Assembly (NCBI GenBank): GCA_910575665.1 | Contig: CAJTFB010000002.1 | Span: 1-64,000, forward strand | Reading direction: 5' to 3' | DNA: 64,000 bases | From: Eubacteriaceae bacterium | GTDB lineage: Bacteria; Bacillota; Clostridia; Lachnospirales; Lachnospiraceae | Shown here: positions 43,025 to 53,066 of the stretch, piece by piece | Position numbering within the stretch: the stretch's first letter is position 1 | Layout of the letters: each line of letters starts with the position of its first letter | Translations under genes and position numbers: made by a program | The notes under the pieces: model-generated | The model's database searches: none | What the model was told of the DNA's origin: nothing | The model's input: the letters and a program-made list of their open reading frames with translations, nothing else

Positions 43025-44794
43025 ATGGTAGATTTGAAAGCGAAGCCCTATCATTTATCGGAGGAGGACTGCCAGTGGGTGAAGGAGACCATCGAGGGCA
43101 TGAGCGATGAGGAAAAGGTGGGCCAGCTGTTTTTTCAGCTGACCTCTTCCCATGAAGAGGACTATCTCAGGGAGCTGATGGAAAAATATCATCTGGGAGG
43201 CTGCCGGTATAACCCAGCGCCGGGCGCTGCCATTCAGGAACAGAACCGGACCCTGCAGAAATATGCAAAAATTCCGATATTCATCGCATGCAATACGGAG
43301 CAGGGAGGAGACGGTGCCTGTGCTGACGGAACGTATATCGGATTTGGCGTAAAGATTGGCGCCACAGGGGAAGAACAGTATGCCCACGACCTAGGGAAAC
43401 TTTCCAACGAAGAGGCTTCCGCCATCGGCTGCAATATGGCGTTTTCCCCAGTTTGTGATATCGCCTATAACTGGGAGAATACAGAGATCATCAACCGAGC
43501 CTTTGGAAACGATCCGGAGCGGGTGGCGAAGATGAGTACCGCCTATCTAAAAGGGGCCCATGAAAATCCTTCCTTTGCCTGTGCGGCAAAGCATTTTCCA
43601 GGAAACGGACTGGATTTCCGGGATGCTCATGTATCTAATAATGTCAATGCACTGGACCTGGAAGAATGGGAGAAGACTTACGGGATGGTGTACCGTACCT
43701 TGATCGACAATGGACTGGATGCTATTATGGGCGGCCACATACTTATGCCAAAGGTGGCCAGGGAGCTGAATCCCAGCCTTACGGAGGAAGAAATGATGCC
43801 GGCGACTTTGAGCCCGGAGATCATGACAGGACTTCTTAGGGAACGGCTTGGTTTTAACGGCATGGTGGTGACGGATGCTTCCCACATGGTTGCTATGACA
43901 AACCGGATGAAGCGGACCGAGATGCTGCCGGCTGCCATCAACGCCGGGTGTGATATGTTTCTCTTTTTCAACGATCCAGAAGAGGATTTTGACACGATGC
44001 TACGGGCCTACAGAGAGGGTGTGATTCCGGAAGAACGGATGACAGAGGCGTTGAGCAGAATCCTTGGATTGAAGGCGCATCTTGGGCTCCACCGTAAAAA
44101 GAAAGAAGAGCTGGTGCCCCAGCCCTCTGTGCTGTCAGAGATGCTGGGCAGGGAGCGGACGAAGGAGATTCAGAAGCAGATCAGCCAGAAGGCGATCACC
44201 CTCGTAAAATATAAAGACAAGGATGTCCTGCCGATTACGAAGGAACGCTATCCAAGAATTATGATCGTCCATGTAAAGGGCAGCGGCGGTGCCATGGGTG
44301 AGCTGATGAAATTGATGGGGATGGGCAGCAAAAAGAATCCGGCTGAGGTGTTACAGCAAAAATTACAGGAAAAAGGATTTGAGACATTTATTTACGAGAG
44401 TCCCCTGGAAGAGATGAGAAAGCAGATCGCCGCGGGTGAAAAACCGGATGTCAATATTTATTTCGCTGGGAAAAATGCCATCTCGGATTTTACGAAAGAT
44501 ATGGATCTTGTCATTACCCTGTGCGATGTGTCTAATGGCAGACCAAATTTCGGCATGTCCAAGGGCGGCGGAGAGATCCCCTGGTATGTATTTGAGCTTC
44601 CGGTGGTGGTTGTGGGATGCGGACAGCCCACGATGCTGGCGGATATTCCCCAGGCAAGGACGTATATCAATACCTATGACAACAAAGAAAATACGCTGGA
44701 GATCCTGGTCGAAAAACTGATATCAGGGGAAGAAGCTTTTACCGGAAAGGATCCTGTGGACAGTTTCTGCGGGCTGTTTGATGCGAGGATCTAA
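43025..44794 (+). CDS. Glycoside hydrolase family 3, N-acetylglucosaminidase (NagZ)-like
   Basis: A 589-residue cytoplasmic GH3 enzyme. The TIM-barrel domain has AAKHFPGNGLDFRDAHVSNN, which matches the K-H-x-P-G-x-G-x(4)-D-x-H loop of NagZ-type enzymes where Asp-His act as acid/base, and nucleophile Asp in GMVVTDASHM. A C-terminal alpha/beta sandwich domain (ISQKAITLVKYKDKDVLPIT onward) is retained. The nearest guess is beta-N-acetylglucosaminidase, hydrolytic or phosphorolytic; other beta-glycosides are possible. AGAGGAGAG precedes the ATG. It is last in the symporter-HAD-GH3 operon. Confidence 0.87.
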   Translation: MVDLKAKPYHLSEEDCQWVKETIEGMSDEEKVGQLFFQLTSSHEEDYLRELMEKYHLGGCRYNPAPGAAIQEQNRTLQKYAKIPIFIACNTEQGGDGACADGTYIGFGVKIGATGEEQYAHDLGKLSNEEASAIGCNMAFSPVCDIAYNWENTEIINRAFGNDPERVAKMSTAYLKGAHENPSFACAAKHFPGNGLDFRDAHVSNNVNALDLEEWEKTYGMVYRTLIDNGLDAIMGGHILMPKVARELNPSLTEEEMMPATLSPEIMTGLLRERLGFNGMVVTDASHMVAMTNRMKRTEMLPAAINAGCDMFLFFNDPEEDFDTMLRAYREGVIPEERMTEALSRILGLKAHLGLHRKKKEELVPQPSVLSEMLGRERTKEIQKQISQKAITLVKYKDKDVLPITKERYPRIMIVHVKGSGGAMGELMKLMGMGSKKNPAEVLQQKLQEKGFETFIYESPLEEMRKQIAAGEKPDVNIYFAGKNAISDFTKDMDLVITLCDVSNGRPNFGMSKGGGEIPWYVFELPVVVVGCGQPTMLADIPQARTYINTYDNKENTLEILVEKLISGEEAFTGKDPVDSFCGLFDARI

Positions 44795-44851
44795 GGTTTT
44801 CAGGCAGCAGTCTAGTGTTATTTCATATTCGTTGTACCTTCAGTAAATTTT

Positions 44852-44881
44852 ATAGGCGGCAGATTTTGATATGCCGCCTAT
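44852..44881. terminator. Terminator between convergent GH3 and chemoreceptor genes
   Basis: ATAGGCGGCA (44852-44861) with TGCCGCCTAT (44872-44881), a perfect 10-bp stem with a 10-base loop midway between two convergent stops. T-runs on both sides are weak; it probably serves both genes. Confidence 0.6.
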
Positions 44882-44919
44882 GCTCATTTATGTTCCTACA
44901 AAATCCCCACCAAGCGAAA

Positions 44920-46587
44920 TCAGATGCGATTATTTAAGTGGAACATATTGATCAGTTTTGTTAGAAGTCCTGCCTGGTCATTGAGCTGCTCGCTGGTAGC
45001 AGCACTCTCCTGTGCAGTAGCAGATGTGGTCTGTACCACTTGGGAAATCTGACTGATCTGCTCCTGGATTTGTGAGACGGATTCTGCCTGTGTATGGGAG
45101 GCGTCTGCGATCCAATTGATATTCTCTACAATTTCAGTAACTGCAGATACAGCCGATTCTAGCTGGGTAGCGGTATCGTTTGCGATTCTTGTTCCCTGTC
45201 CCACAGCCTGAATGGAGTGCTCGATCAATTCGGTAGTTGATTTGGACGCATCAGAACTTTTTCCAGCGAGAGTACGTACTTCTTCTGCCACGACTGCAAA
45301 TCCTTTTCCATTGGAACCAGCGCGTGCTGCTTCCACAGCTGCATTTAATGCGAGTATATTTGTCTGGAATGCGATATCATCTATTGTTTTAATGATCTTC
45401 TCAATCTCACTGGATCGTGTATTGATTTCTTGCATTGCAAGTATCATTTCTTGCATTTGACGGTTGCTCTCATCAATCTGCTTGCCGACATTTGATACCT
45501 TGAGGTTTGCTTCTCCGGCATTTTCAGCGGTATGTGCTACCTGCTGGGAAATTTCGCGGATTGTCGAATCCAGCTCTTCAATAGCACTTGCCTGCTGGGT
45601 TGCGCCCTGGCTCAGGATCTGGGCACCATGCGATACTTGATCCGATCCGGCAGCAACAAGGCGGGAGCTCTCTGTGATCTGTGAGATCGTGTGATTCAGT
45701 TTCTGTAGGATATTTTCTAAAGAAGTTTTGATGGAGGAGAAGTCTCCTACATAGTTCTGCGTTGGCTGTACAGTTAAATCACCTTCGGAAATAGCGGCAA
45801 GGATCGTTGAAATTTCGCCGATATAGTCTCTTAAATGATTCATTGTATTTTGGAAAATATCGGCAAGATAGCCGATCTCATCATTGGAACGGATATTAAT
45901 GTTCAGGTTTTGATTATCCCCAAGACCAAGTTCACCTTGCTCCATTTTCTGTGCCAGTTTTGTCACCTTAGTGAGCGGGCGGGTAATGACAAGGCGGATG
46001 AAGATAGATAACAGGAAGATAACCATTACGATCAGGGCAATACCAACAAAACATGCTACCTTGATGGTGTTATTGATTTGTGCGGATGCGTCAGAGAGGG
46101 AGATACCAGAAAAAATGAGACCATTGATTTTTCCGCTGGCATCTTTTGTTGGGACATAAGAACATAGGTGGGTTACTCCAAGAATTTCTGCTTCCCCCAC
46201 ATAAGTCTGTCCTTCTTCCAGAACCGTTTTGGCAAGATCGGCAGACAGTGTTGTACCAACAACACGTTTGCCATCCTGCTGTATCGTTGTATATGTACGC
46301 ACATCTCCATCGAAGATCGTAAATTCGCATCCGACCAGCTCTTTTAAATCATCTAAAAGCTGCGTTTTATCTTCTGGTCCTGTGTAGTTATCCAACTGAT
46401 AGGCAAGCACATTTGTTCCGTTGACGCACTGATCCTGCATCATGTTCATGGTAAGTTTATAAAACATAGAGACGCATAATGCCACTAAAGCAACAATACT
46501 TATGGCAAACATGCCGGCTACAAGAAAACTTACCTTGCGACCTATTTTTTTCCATTTCCTCTTTTTGGGTTTCATCTCCGTATTCAT
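44920..46587 (-). CDS. Methyl-accepting chemotaxis protein
   Basis: A 555-residue receptor: N-terminal helix ([20 protein letters not shown]), extracellular Cache-like sensor (about residues 45-175, with [20 protein letters not shown]), second helix ([20 protein letters not shown]), HAMP domain, then a cytoplasmic helical hairpin with the conserved tip [18 protein letters not shown] and [16 protein letters not shown]. It detects an unknown ligand and signals to CheA. It implies that the organism, or its ancestor, had chemotaxis. It is monocistronic and convergent with the GH3 gene. Confidence 0.94.
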   Translation of the reverse strand: MNTEMKPKKRKWKKIGRKVSFLVAGMFAISIVALVALCVSMFYKLTMNMMQDQCVNGTNVLAYQLDNYTGPEDKTQLLDDLKELVGCEFTIFDGDVRTYTTIQQDGKRVVGTTLSADLAKTVLEEGQTYVGEAEILGVTHLCSYVPTKDASGKINGLIFSGISLSDASAQINNTIKVACFVGIALIVMVIFLLSIFIRLVITRPLTKVTKLAQKMEQGELGLGDNQNLNINIRSNDEIGYLADIFQNTMNHLRDYIGEISTILAAISEGDLTVQPTQNYVGDFSSIKTSLENILQKLNHTISQITESSRLVAAGSDQVSHGAQILSQGATQQASAIEELDSTIREISQQVAHTAENAGEANLKVSNVGKQIDESNRQMQEMILAMQEINTRSSEIEKIIKTIDDIAFQTNILALNAAVEAARAGSNGKGFAVVAEEVRTLAGKSSDASKSTTELIEHSIQAVGQGTRIANDTATQLESAVSAVTEIVENINWIADASHTQAESVSQIQEQISQISQVVQTTSATAQESAATSEQLNDQAGLLTKLINMFHLNNRI

Positions 46588-46759
46588 TTTCTACTCACTC
46601 CTGTATAACATTTTTTATAACTCGATATTTTATAAAAAAATAAAATATCTGATCTTTTAATATATAGTAACATTTATATTAAAAAAAGCAAGAGGAAGTT
46701 ATAGAAATGACTATTAAAAATAGCTTGTCATAAAACCTTCCTTTTTTGCATATACTTAC

Positions 46760-46976
46760 CATAGTATGATGCCAGGGTCAAAAGGTCAAAATGCCGTTCG
46801 TGCTTGCATGATAAGGCATTTGATCTTGGGACCCGCCAAACATGAGAAAGGAGCGATTTACGTAGTAAATCAGCGGATTTCGAATGTTTGAAGGATTGCG
46901 GAAGTTGTGAAACAACGAAGCAATCCGTAGCATCCGTTGGGGGCAAAATGCCTTTTGACCCCAACATCATAGTATG
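46760..46976 (+). repeat. Hairpin-rich interspersed element with terminal inverted repeats (MITE-like), copy 2
   Basis: Imperfect terminal inverted repeats of 26 bases (46760-46785 and 46951-46976, 22 of 26 matching) bound 217 bases without an ORF. Inside are several stems: GGGTC/GACCC with TCAAAATGCC/GGCATTTGA, GATTTAC/GTAAATC around GTA, and GGATTGC/GCAATCC enclosing GTTG-TGAAA-CAAC. The left 83 bases match copy 1 at 12481-12562. It fills most of the gap upstream of PFOR 2 and ends 20 bases before its start. Bases 46588-46759 show no gene. Confidence 0.75.
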
Positions 46977-46996
46977 TATGAAATGGAGGGTTTTTT

Positions 46997-49900
46997 ATGT
47001 CTGAAAATAAGAGAAGCAAAAAGACAATGGATGGAAATATGGCAGCGGCCCATGTTTCCTATGCCTTTACGGAGGCGGCCGCGATCTATCCGATCACACC
47101 GTCTTCGCCCATGGCAGATTATGTGGATCTGTGGGCAAATGAGGGGCTGAAAAACATATTTGGACAACCTGTGATGATGAGCGAGATGCAGTCAGAGGCG
47201 GGGGCCGCAGGAGCGCTTCACGGGTCACTGCAGGCGGGAGCGCTGTCTACTACCTATACCGCTTCCCAGGGACTTTTGTTGATGGTTCCTAATATGTATA
47301 AGATGGCAGGAGAACTTTTGCCGGCGGTGATCCATGTATCCGCCAGGGCGCTGGCGAGCCATGCCCTTTCTATCTTTGGCGATCATTCGGATGTATATGC
47401 CTGCCGCCAGACCGGATTCGCCATGCTGTGTGCTGGCAATGTACAGGAAGTAATGGATTTGGGAGCCGTGGCACATCTGGCCGCCATTGAGGGACGAGTT
47501 CCTTTTCTTCACTTCTTTGATGGGTTCCGCACCTCTCATGAAATCCAGAAGATCGAGGTGTGGGATTACAAGGATCTGAAAGAAATGTGTCCGATGGACG
47601 CGGTCCGTGAATACCGGAAGAGGGCGCTGAACCCGAATCATCCGGTACAGCGTGGAACTGCACAGAACCCGGATATCTTTTTCCAGGTACGGGAGGCATG
47701 CAATCCCTACTATGACAGACTGCCTCAGATCGTGGAGAAGTATATGCAGAAGGTCAATGAAAAGGCGGGGACGGATTATAAACTTTTCAATTACTATGGC
47801 GATCTCGATGCGAAGAAAGTAATCATTGCCATGGGTTCGGTCTGTGATGCCACAGAGGAGACTATCGACTACCTGAGAGGGAAGGGAGAAAAGGTGGGAC
47901 TGGTTAAAGTGCGCCTGTTCCGTCCTTTCAGTGCCGAACATTTGATCCAGGCGCTGCCGGCTACGGTGGAACAGATCACGGTATTAGACCGCAGCAAAGA
48001 GCCAGGCGCTCAGGGAGAGGCGCTGTATCTGGATGTGGTAGCGGCGCTGAAAGACAGCCGATTCCAGAATGTACCAGTCTATGGCGGGCGATATGGCCTT
48101 GGTTCCAAAGACACCTATCCTTCCGATCTGCTGGCGGTATATCACAATGAGGCGAAGAAAAAATTTACCATCGGCATCGTGGATGATGTGACAAATCTTT
48201 CTCTGGAGCGCACCGAAAGCCCTCACACGGCGCCGGAAGGGACAACCAGTTGTAAGTTCTGGGGCATGGGTGCCGACGGAACGGTGGGTGCCAATAAAAA
48301 CTCCATCAAGATCATCGGAGATAACACCGATAAATATGTACAGGCTTATTTTGACTACGACTCTAAGAAATCTGGTGGCGTAACCATTTCCCACCTGCGA
48401 TTTGGAGATCAGCCCATCAAGTCCTCGTATCTGATCGAGAAGGCGGATTTTGTGGCCTGCCACATGCCGGCATATATCCGCAAATACCATATGGTCCAGG
48501 ATCTCAAACCGAAGGGCTCCTTCCTGCTGAATTGTGCCTGGAGTGCAGAAGAGTTAGAAGAGGCCCTTCCGGGACAGGTAAAACGCTATATCGCGGAAAA
48601 TGACATTCACCTGTACACCATCGACGGATTTAAACTGGGCAAGGAAATCGGCCTTGGCGGGCGCATCAATACGATCCTGCAGGCAGCATTTTTCGTTATA
48701 TCTGGTATTATTCCGAAGGATGAGGCCATTGAGCACATGAAGACAGCGGCCAAGAAAACCTATTCCAAAAAGGGCGACGACATCGTGGAGATGAATTATC
48801 GTGCCATTGAAGCAGGGGCAGAAAAGTTTGTGGAGATACCCGTGCCGGAGAGCTGGAAACAGGCAGAAGAAGAGGATATTACGGATAAAATGAGCGGAGT
48901 CAATGACGACTTGATGGAGTACGTTAATGATATCCAGAGCAAGATCAATTCCCAGCAGGGCAATGACCTGCCGGTGTCGGCATTTAAAAAATATGTGGAC
49001 GGAACGGTGCCTCTTGGATCTGCGGCTTATGAAAAGCGTGGTGTGGGGATCGATGTGCCCCGGTGGAATCCAGATGGATGTATCCAGTGTAACTTCTGTT
49101 CCTATGTCTGTCCTCATGCCTGCATCCGTCCGCTAGCTCTGGACGAAGAGACGGAAAAAGAAGCGCCAGAGGGAACGATTACGGATATGAACGGCATCGA
49201 AGGCATGAAATTTGCTGTGACCATTTCCCCGCTGGATTGTACCGGATGCGGCAACTGCGCCAACGTATGTCCAGGAAATAAGCGCAATGACGTGTTAAAA
49301 ATGATCTCTGTGGATGAGGGGATGTATCAGCAGAAACTCTTTGATTACGGTGTCAATATTAAGACGCCAGAGAAAGTGTTAGAAAAATTTAAAGTGGATA
49401 CGGTGAAGGGAAGCCAGTTCAAGAAACCACTTCTGGAGTTTTCTGGCGCCTGTGCTGGCTGCGGGGAGACCCAGTATGCCAAACTGGCGACCCAGATGTT
49501 TGGAGACCGCATGTATATCGCCAATGCCACCGGTTGTTCTTCCATCTGGGGCGGATCTTCTCCGGCCTCTGCCTATACGGTGAACCACGATGGCGAAGGA
49601 CCGGCATGGGCAAATTCTCTCTTTGAAGACAATGCAGAGTTTGGTTTCGGTATGGAGCTGGCACAGAGAACCCTGCGAAACAAAGTGATCTCTGCTGTCA
49701 AAGAGCTGAGTGGCCAGTCGGTTTCCATCAGTGATAAGGCAAAGGAAAAGATGAGCGCATATCTGGAGACACTGGAAGATGGCTCGGCGAACAAGACGGC
49801 TACCAAGGAAATGCTGGAAGTTCTGGAGCAGGAGAAGATCTCCGGAGAGGCGGCGGAGACGATCTTAGAGTACCGGGATTTTGCGTCAAAGAAGTCCCAA

Positions 49901-50533
49901 TGGATCTTCGGCGGTGACGGCTGGGCATATGATATCGGTTACGGCGGATTGGATCATGTGATCGCCAGTGGACAGGACGTCAACATTCTCGTATTTGATA
50001 CAGAGGTTTATTCCAACACCGGAGGGCAGGCATCCAAATCCACGCCGATGGGAGCCATCGCCCAGTTCGCGGCAGGCGGTAAGGAGATTAAGAAAAAAGA
50101 CCTGGCAGCAGTGGCGATGAGCTATGGCTATGTGTATGTAGCCCAGGTGGCTATGGGTGCGGATATGGCCCAGACGGTCAAGGCATTCGAGGAGGCAGAG
50201 CGCTATCCGGGACCATCTCTGATCATTGCCTATGCTCCATGTATCAACCACGGAATCCGCATCGGCATGGGAAATTCCATGGATGAGGAGAAAAAGGCGG
50301 TAGAGACGGGATACTGGCATCTGTTCCGGTTCAATCCGGAACTGGCAGAGCAGGGCAAAAATCCATTTATTCTGGATTCTAAAGAGCCAAAGGGAGGATT
50401 CCAGGAGTTCCTGATGGGTGAAGTGCGCTATAACCGCTTGATGAGGTCGAACCCAGAGCGGGCAAAGAGACTTTTTGAAAAAGCAGAGAAGGAAGCGTCG
50501 GAGAAATACAAGAGACTTGCACAAATGTCATAA
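46997..50533 (+). CDS. nifJ: Pyruvate:ferredoxin (flavodoxin) oxidoreductase, copy 2
   Basis: A 1178-residue paralogue of the gene at 28859, with the same domain order: DGNMAAAHVSYAFTEAAAIY at the N-terminus, ferredoxin-type cysteines near residue 695 (CIQCNFCSYVCPHACIRP) and 748 (CTGCGNCANVCPG), FSGACAGCGETQYAKLA, and TPP motif GGDGWAYDIGYGGLDH. Both copies look catalytically complete, but they differ throughout, so they are old paralogues. They may serve different 2-oxo acids or growth conditions. TGGAGGG precedes the ATG; the leader carries the repeat element. Confidence 0.96.
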   Translation: MSENKRSKKTMDGNMAAAHVSYAFTEAAAIYPITPSSPMADYVDLWANEGLKNIFGQPVMMSEMQSEAGAAGALHGSLQAGALSTTYTASQGLLLMVPNMYKMAGELLPAVIHVSARALASHALSIFGDHSDVYACRQTGFAMLCAGNVQEVMDLGAVAHLAAIEGRVPFLHFFDGFRTSHEIQKIEVWDYKDLKEMCPMDAVREYRKRALNPNHPVQRGTAQNPDIFFQVREACNPYYDRLPQIVEKYMQKVNEKAGTDYKLFNYYGDLDAKKVIIAMGSVCDATEETIDYLRGKGEKVGLVKVRLFRPFSAEHLIQALPATVEQITVLDRSKEPGAQGEALYLDVVAALKDSRFQNVPVYGGRYGLGSKDTYPSDLLAVYHNEAKKKFTIGIVDDVTNLSLERTESPHTAPEGTTSCKFWGMGADGTVGANKNSIKIIGDNTDKYVQAYFDYDSKKSGGVTISHLRFGDQPIKSSYLIEKADFVACHMPAYIRKYHMVQDLKPKGSFLLNCAWSAEELEEALPGQVKRYIAENDIHLYTIDGFKLGKEIGLGGRINTILQAAFFVISGIIPKDEAIEHMKTAAKKTYSKKGDDIVEMNYRAIEAGAEKFVEIPVPESWKQAEEEDITDKMSGVNDDLMEYVNDIQSKINSQQGNDLPVSAFKKYVDGTVPLGSAAYEKRGVGIDVPRWNPDGCIQCNFCSYVCPHACIRPLALDEETEKEAPEGTITDMNGIEGMKFAVTISPLDCTGCGNCANVCPGNKRNDVLKMISVDEGMYQQKLFDYGVNIKTPEKVLEKFKVDTVKGSQFKKPLLEFSGACAGCGETQYAKLATQMFGDRMYIANATGCSSIWGGSSPASAYTVNHDGEGPAWANSLFEDNAEFGFGMELAQRTLRNKVISAVKELSGQSVSISDKAKEKMSAYLETLEDGSANKTATKEMLEVLEQEKISGEAAETILEYRDFASKKSQWIFGGDGWAYDIGYGGLDHVIASGQDVNILVFDTEVYSNTGGQASKSTPMGAIAQFAAGGKEIKKKDLAAVAMSYGYVYVAQVAMGADMAQTVKAFEEAERYPGPSLIIAYAPCINHGIRIGMGNSMDEEKKAVETGYWHLFRFNPELAEQGKNPFILDSKEPKGGFQEFLMGEVRYNRLMRSNPERAKRLFEKAEKEASEKYKRLAQMS

Positions 50534-50565
50534 ATCGTGTAAACTATGCATAAGAGAAGTTTTGA

Positions 50566-50597
50566 CAGCTGTCCCTGGCAAAAGCCAGGAACGGCTG
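50566..50597 (+). promoter_or_regulatory. Hairpin in the asnS leader
   Basis: CCTGGC (50574-50579) with GCCAGG (50584-50589) and an outer CAGC/GCTG form a hairpin in the 90-base gap upstream of asnS. The gap is too short for a T-box. It may be a small terminator of PFOR 2 (no T-run) or a leader structure. Confidence 0.3.
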
Positions 50598-50624
50598 CGT
50601 ACATATTAGATGGAGGAATTTGAA

Positions 50625-52016
50625 ATGGAACTTACAAGTATACGGAGCCTGTTCCGTGACAAAGAAAAATACACTGGCAAGGAGGTTACGGTAGGCGGCT
50701 GGATACGGAGTATCCGGGATTCCAAGACCTTTGGATTTATTGTGATCAACGATGGTACTTTTTTTGAACCACTGCAGGTTGTCTACAGTGACAAACTGGA
50801 CAATTTTGATGTCATATCCAAACTGAATGTGGGAGCTGCCATTATCGTGAGAGGAACGCTGGTGGAGACGCCAAATGCCAAACAGCCTTTCGAGATACAG
50901 GCGGAGAGTGTGGAAGTAGAGGGACCATCTACCGGGGAATATCCACTGCAGAAAAAACGTCACAGCTTTGAATATCTGCGGACGATCTCCCACCTGAGAC
51001 CGAGAACCAATACCTTTCAGGCGGTATTTCGTGTGCGCTCACTGATCGCCTATGCGATTCATAAATTTTTCCAGGAACGGGAATTTGTTTACGTGCATAC
51101 GCCGCTGATCACCGGCAGCGACTGTGAGGGCGCCGGAGAGATGTTCCGGGTGACGACACTGGATATGGAGAACCTGCCGAAGACTCCGGAAGGGGCCATT
51201 GACTATGCCCAGGATTTCTTTGGAAAAGAGACCAACCTTACCGTGAGCGGTCAGCTCAACGGTGAGACCTTCGCTCAGGCATTTAAAAATATATATACCT
51301 TTGGGCCGACATTCCGGGCGGAAAACTCCAATACCACCCGCCATGCCGCCGAGTTCTGGATGATCGAGCCGGAGATCGCTTTTGCCGATCTGAAGGATGA
51401 TATGATGCTGGCGGAGAGCATGTTAAAGTATGTGATTCGTTATGTTCTGGATCATGCGCCGGAGGAGATGAATTTCTTTAACAGTTTTGTGGACAAGGGA
51501 CTCATTGACCGCCTTAAGCATGTAGAACAGTCGGAATTTGCCCATGTCACCTATACAGAAGCCATTGAGATCCTTGAAAAGAATAACGATCGTTTTGAGT
51601 ACAAGGTATCCTGGGGAGCGGATCTCCAGACAGAACATGAGAGATATCTCACCGAAGAGGTGTATAAGCGCCCGGTATTTGTCACAGACTATCCGAAGGA
51701 GATCAAGGCATTTTACATGAAACTCAATGAAGACGGAAAAACTGTGGCGGCCATGGACTGTCTCGTTCCAGGTATTGGTGAGATCATTGGCGGTAGCCAG
51801 AGGGAGGATGACTATGACAAACTGGTGAAGCGTATGGAGGAGTGCGGTCTGAACCAGGAGGACTATGATTTCTATCTGGATCTTAGAAAATACGGTTCTA
51901 CAAGGCATGCGGGATTTGGCCTTGGTTTTGAGCGCTGTGTGATGTATCTCACAGGAATGCAGAATATCCGCGATGTAGTTCCATTCCCAAGAACAGTTAA
52001 AAACTGTGAACTTTAA
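50625..52016 (+). CDS. asnS: Asparaginyl-tRNA synthetase
   Basis: Class IIb synthetase charging tRNA-Asn. The 463 residues comprise an N-terminal OB fold ([20 protein letters not shown]) and a catalytic domain with [13 protein letters not shown], the class II motif 2 region [21 protein letters not shown] and motif 3 [21 protein letters not shown] with the catalytic Arg in PFPRT. ATG 50625 follows GGAGGAATTTG. asnA follows 11 bases later, coupling asparagine synthesis to charging. Confidence 0.97.
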   Translation: MELTSIRSLFRDKEKYTGKEVTVGGWIRSIRDSKTFGFIVINDGTFFEPLQVVYSDKLDNFDVISKLNVGAAIIVRGTLVETPNAKQPFEIQAESVEVEGPSTGEYPLQKKRHSFEYLRTISHLRPRTNTFQAVFRVRSLIAYAIHKFFQEREFVYVHTPLITGSDCEGAGEMFRVTTLDMENLPKTPEGAIDYAQDFFGKETNLTVSGQLNGETFAQAFKNIYTFGPTFRAENSNTTRHAAEFWMIEPEIAFADLKDDMMLAESMLKYVIRYVLDHAPEEMNFFNSFVDKGLIDRLKHVEQSEFAHVTYTEAIEILEKNNDRFEYKVSWGADLQTEHERYLTEEVYKRPVFVTDYPKEIKAFYMKLNEDGKTVAAMDCLVPGIGEIIGGSQREDDYDKLVKRMEECGLNQEDYDFYLDLRKYGSTRHAGFGLGFERCVMYLTGMQNIRDVVPFPRTVKNCEL

Positions 52017-52027
52017 GAGGAGGAAGA

Positions 52028-53044
52028 GTGAAAAATATGATGTTGCAAGTACCAGAGGATTATCGCTCCCCGCTATCCATTCGTGAGACGGAGGAAGCGA
52101 TTAAGAAAGTAAAAGATTTTTTTGAAAAGGCATTGGCGGTAAACCTGAATCTTACCAGGGTTTCGGCACCACTTTTTGTGCCGCCGGAGACGGGATTGAA
52201 TGATGACTTAAACGGAGTAGAGCGGCCGGTGGCATTTGGAATTCGGGAGCAGGGAGAGAGAAAGGTGGAGATCGTCCATTCCCTTGCCAAATGGAAACGC
52301 CATGCTTTAAAGCGATATGGATTTGAAAGAGGAGAAGGTCTGTATACGGACATGAATGCCATCCGCCGGGATGAGGACACCGATCATATTCATTCTATTT
52401 TTGTGGATCAGTGGGACTGGGAGCGGATCATTGACCCGTCAGAGCGCAATATAGACACCTTAAAGGCCATAGTAAAGAAGGTATATCAGTCTTTGGAAGA
52501 GACCGAGGACTTTATGTCGATCAAATATCCTTACATAAAAAAGTCACTGCCCCAGAATATTACATTTGTTTCCACCCAGGAGTTGGAGGATCAGTATCCA
52601 GATAAATCTCCCAAGGATCGGGAATATCTTGCGGCAAAAGAACATGGAGCCATTTTCCTGATGCAGATCGGGGATAAGCTGGCTTCTGGGGAGCCTCATG
52701 ACGGCAGGGCGCCGGATTATGATGACTGGTCATTGAACGGGGACATCATTGTGTATTACCCAGTGCTGGATATTGCCCTGGAGTTGTCTTCCATGGGAAT
52801 TCGTGTGGATGAGAAAGCGTTGAAGGACCAGCTTGCAAAAGCAGGCTGTGAGGAGCGCAGCAAACTGCCATTCCAGAAGGAGATTATAGAGGGAAAACTT
52901 CCCTATACCATCGGGGGGGGGATCGGGCAGTCCAGGATCTGTATGTTTTTCCTGAAAAAGGCTCATATTGGCGAGGTTCAGTCCTCTATTTGGCCAGAAG
53001 AAGTGATGAAAGAAGCAGAGGAAAAAGGAATTCAGATACTATAA
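52028..53044 (+). CDS. asnA: Aspartate-ammonia ligase (asparagine synthetase A)
   Basis: Makes asparagine from aspartate, ammonia and ATP; it is evolutionarily related to class II aminoacyl-tRNA synthetases. The 338 residues have NLTRVSAPLFVPPETGLNDD, VEIVHSLAKWKR, YTDMNAIRRDEDTDHIHSIF, DQWDWERII and the C-terminal GGGIGQSRICMFFL motif. The start is GTG 52028 after AGGAGG; ATG 52037 is the alternative. It is in an operon with asnS. Confidence 0.96.
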   Translation: MKNMMLQVPEDYRSPLSIRETEEAIKKVKDFFEKALAVNLNLTRVSAPLFVPPETGLNDDLNGVERPVAFGIREQGERKVEIVHSLAKWKRHALKRYGFERGEGLYTDMNAIRRDEDTDHIHSIFVDQWDWERIIDPSERNIDTLKAIVKKVYQSLEETEDFMSIKYPYIKKSLPQNITFVSTQELEDQYPDKSPKDREYLAAKEHGAIFLMQIGDKLASGEPHDGRAPDYDDWSLNGDIIVYYPVLDIALELSSMGIRVDEKALKDQLAKAGCEERSKLPFQKEIIEGKLPYTIGGGIGQSRICMFFLKKAHIGEVQSSIWPEEVMKEAEEKGIQIL

Positions 53045-53066
53045 TACACAAAGCAGGAGGATGATC

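Noticed and set aside
50534-50624. T-box leader upstream of asnS
   Set aside because: The gap is only about 90 bases and lacks the T-box core and a specifier stem; just one small hairpin is present.
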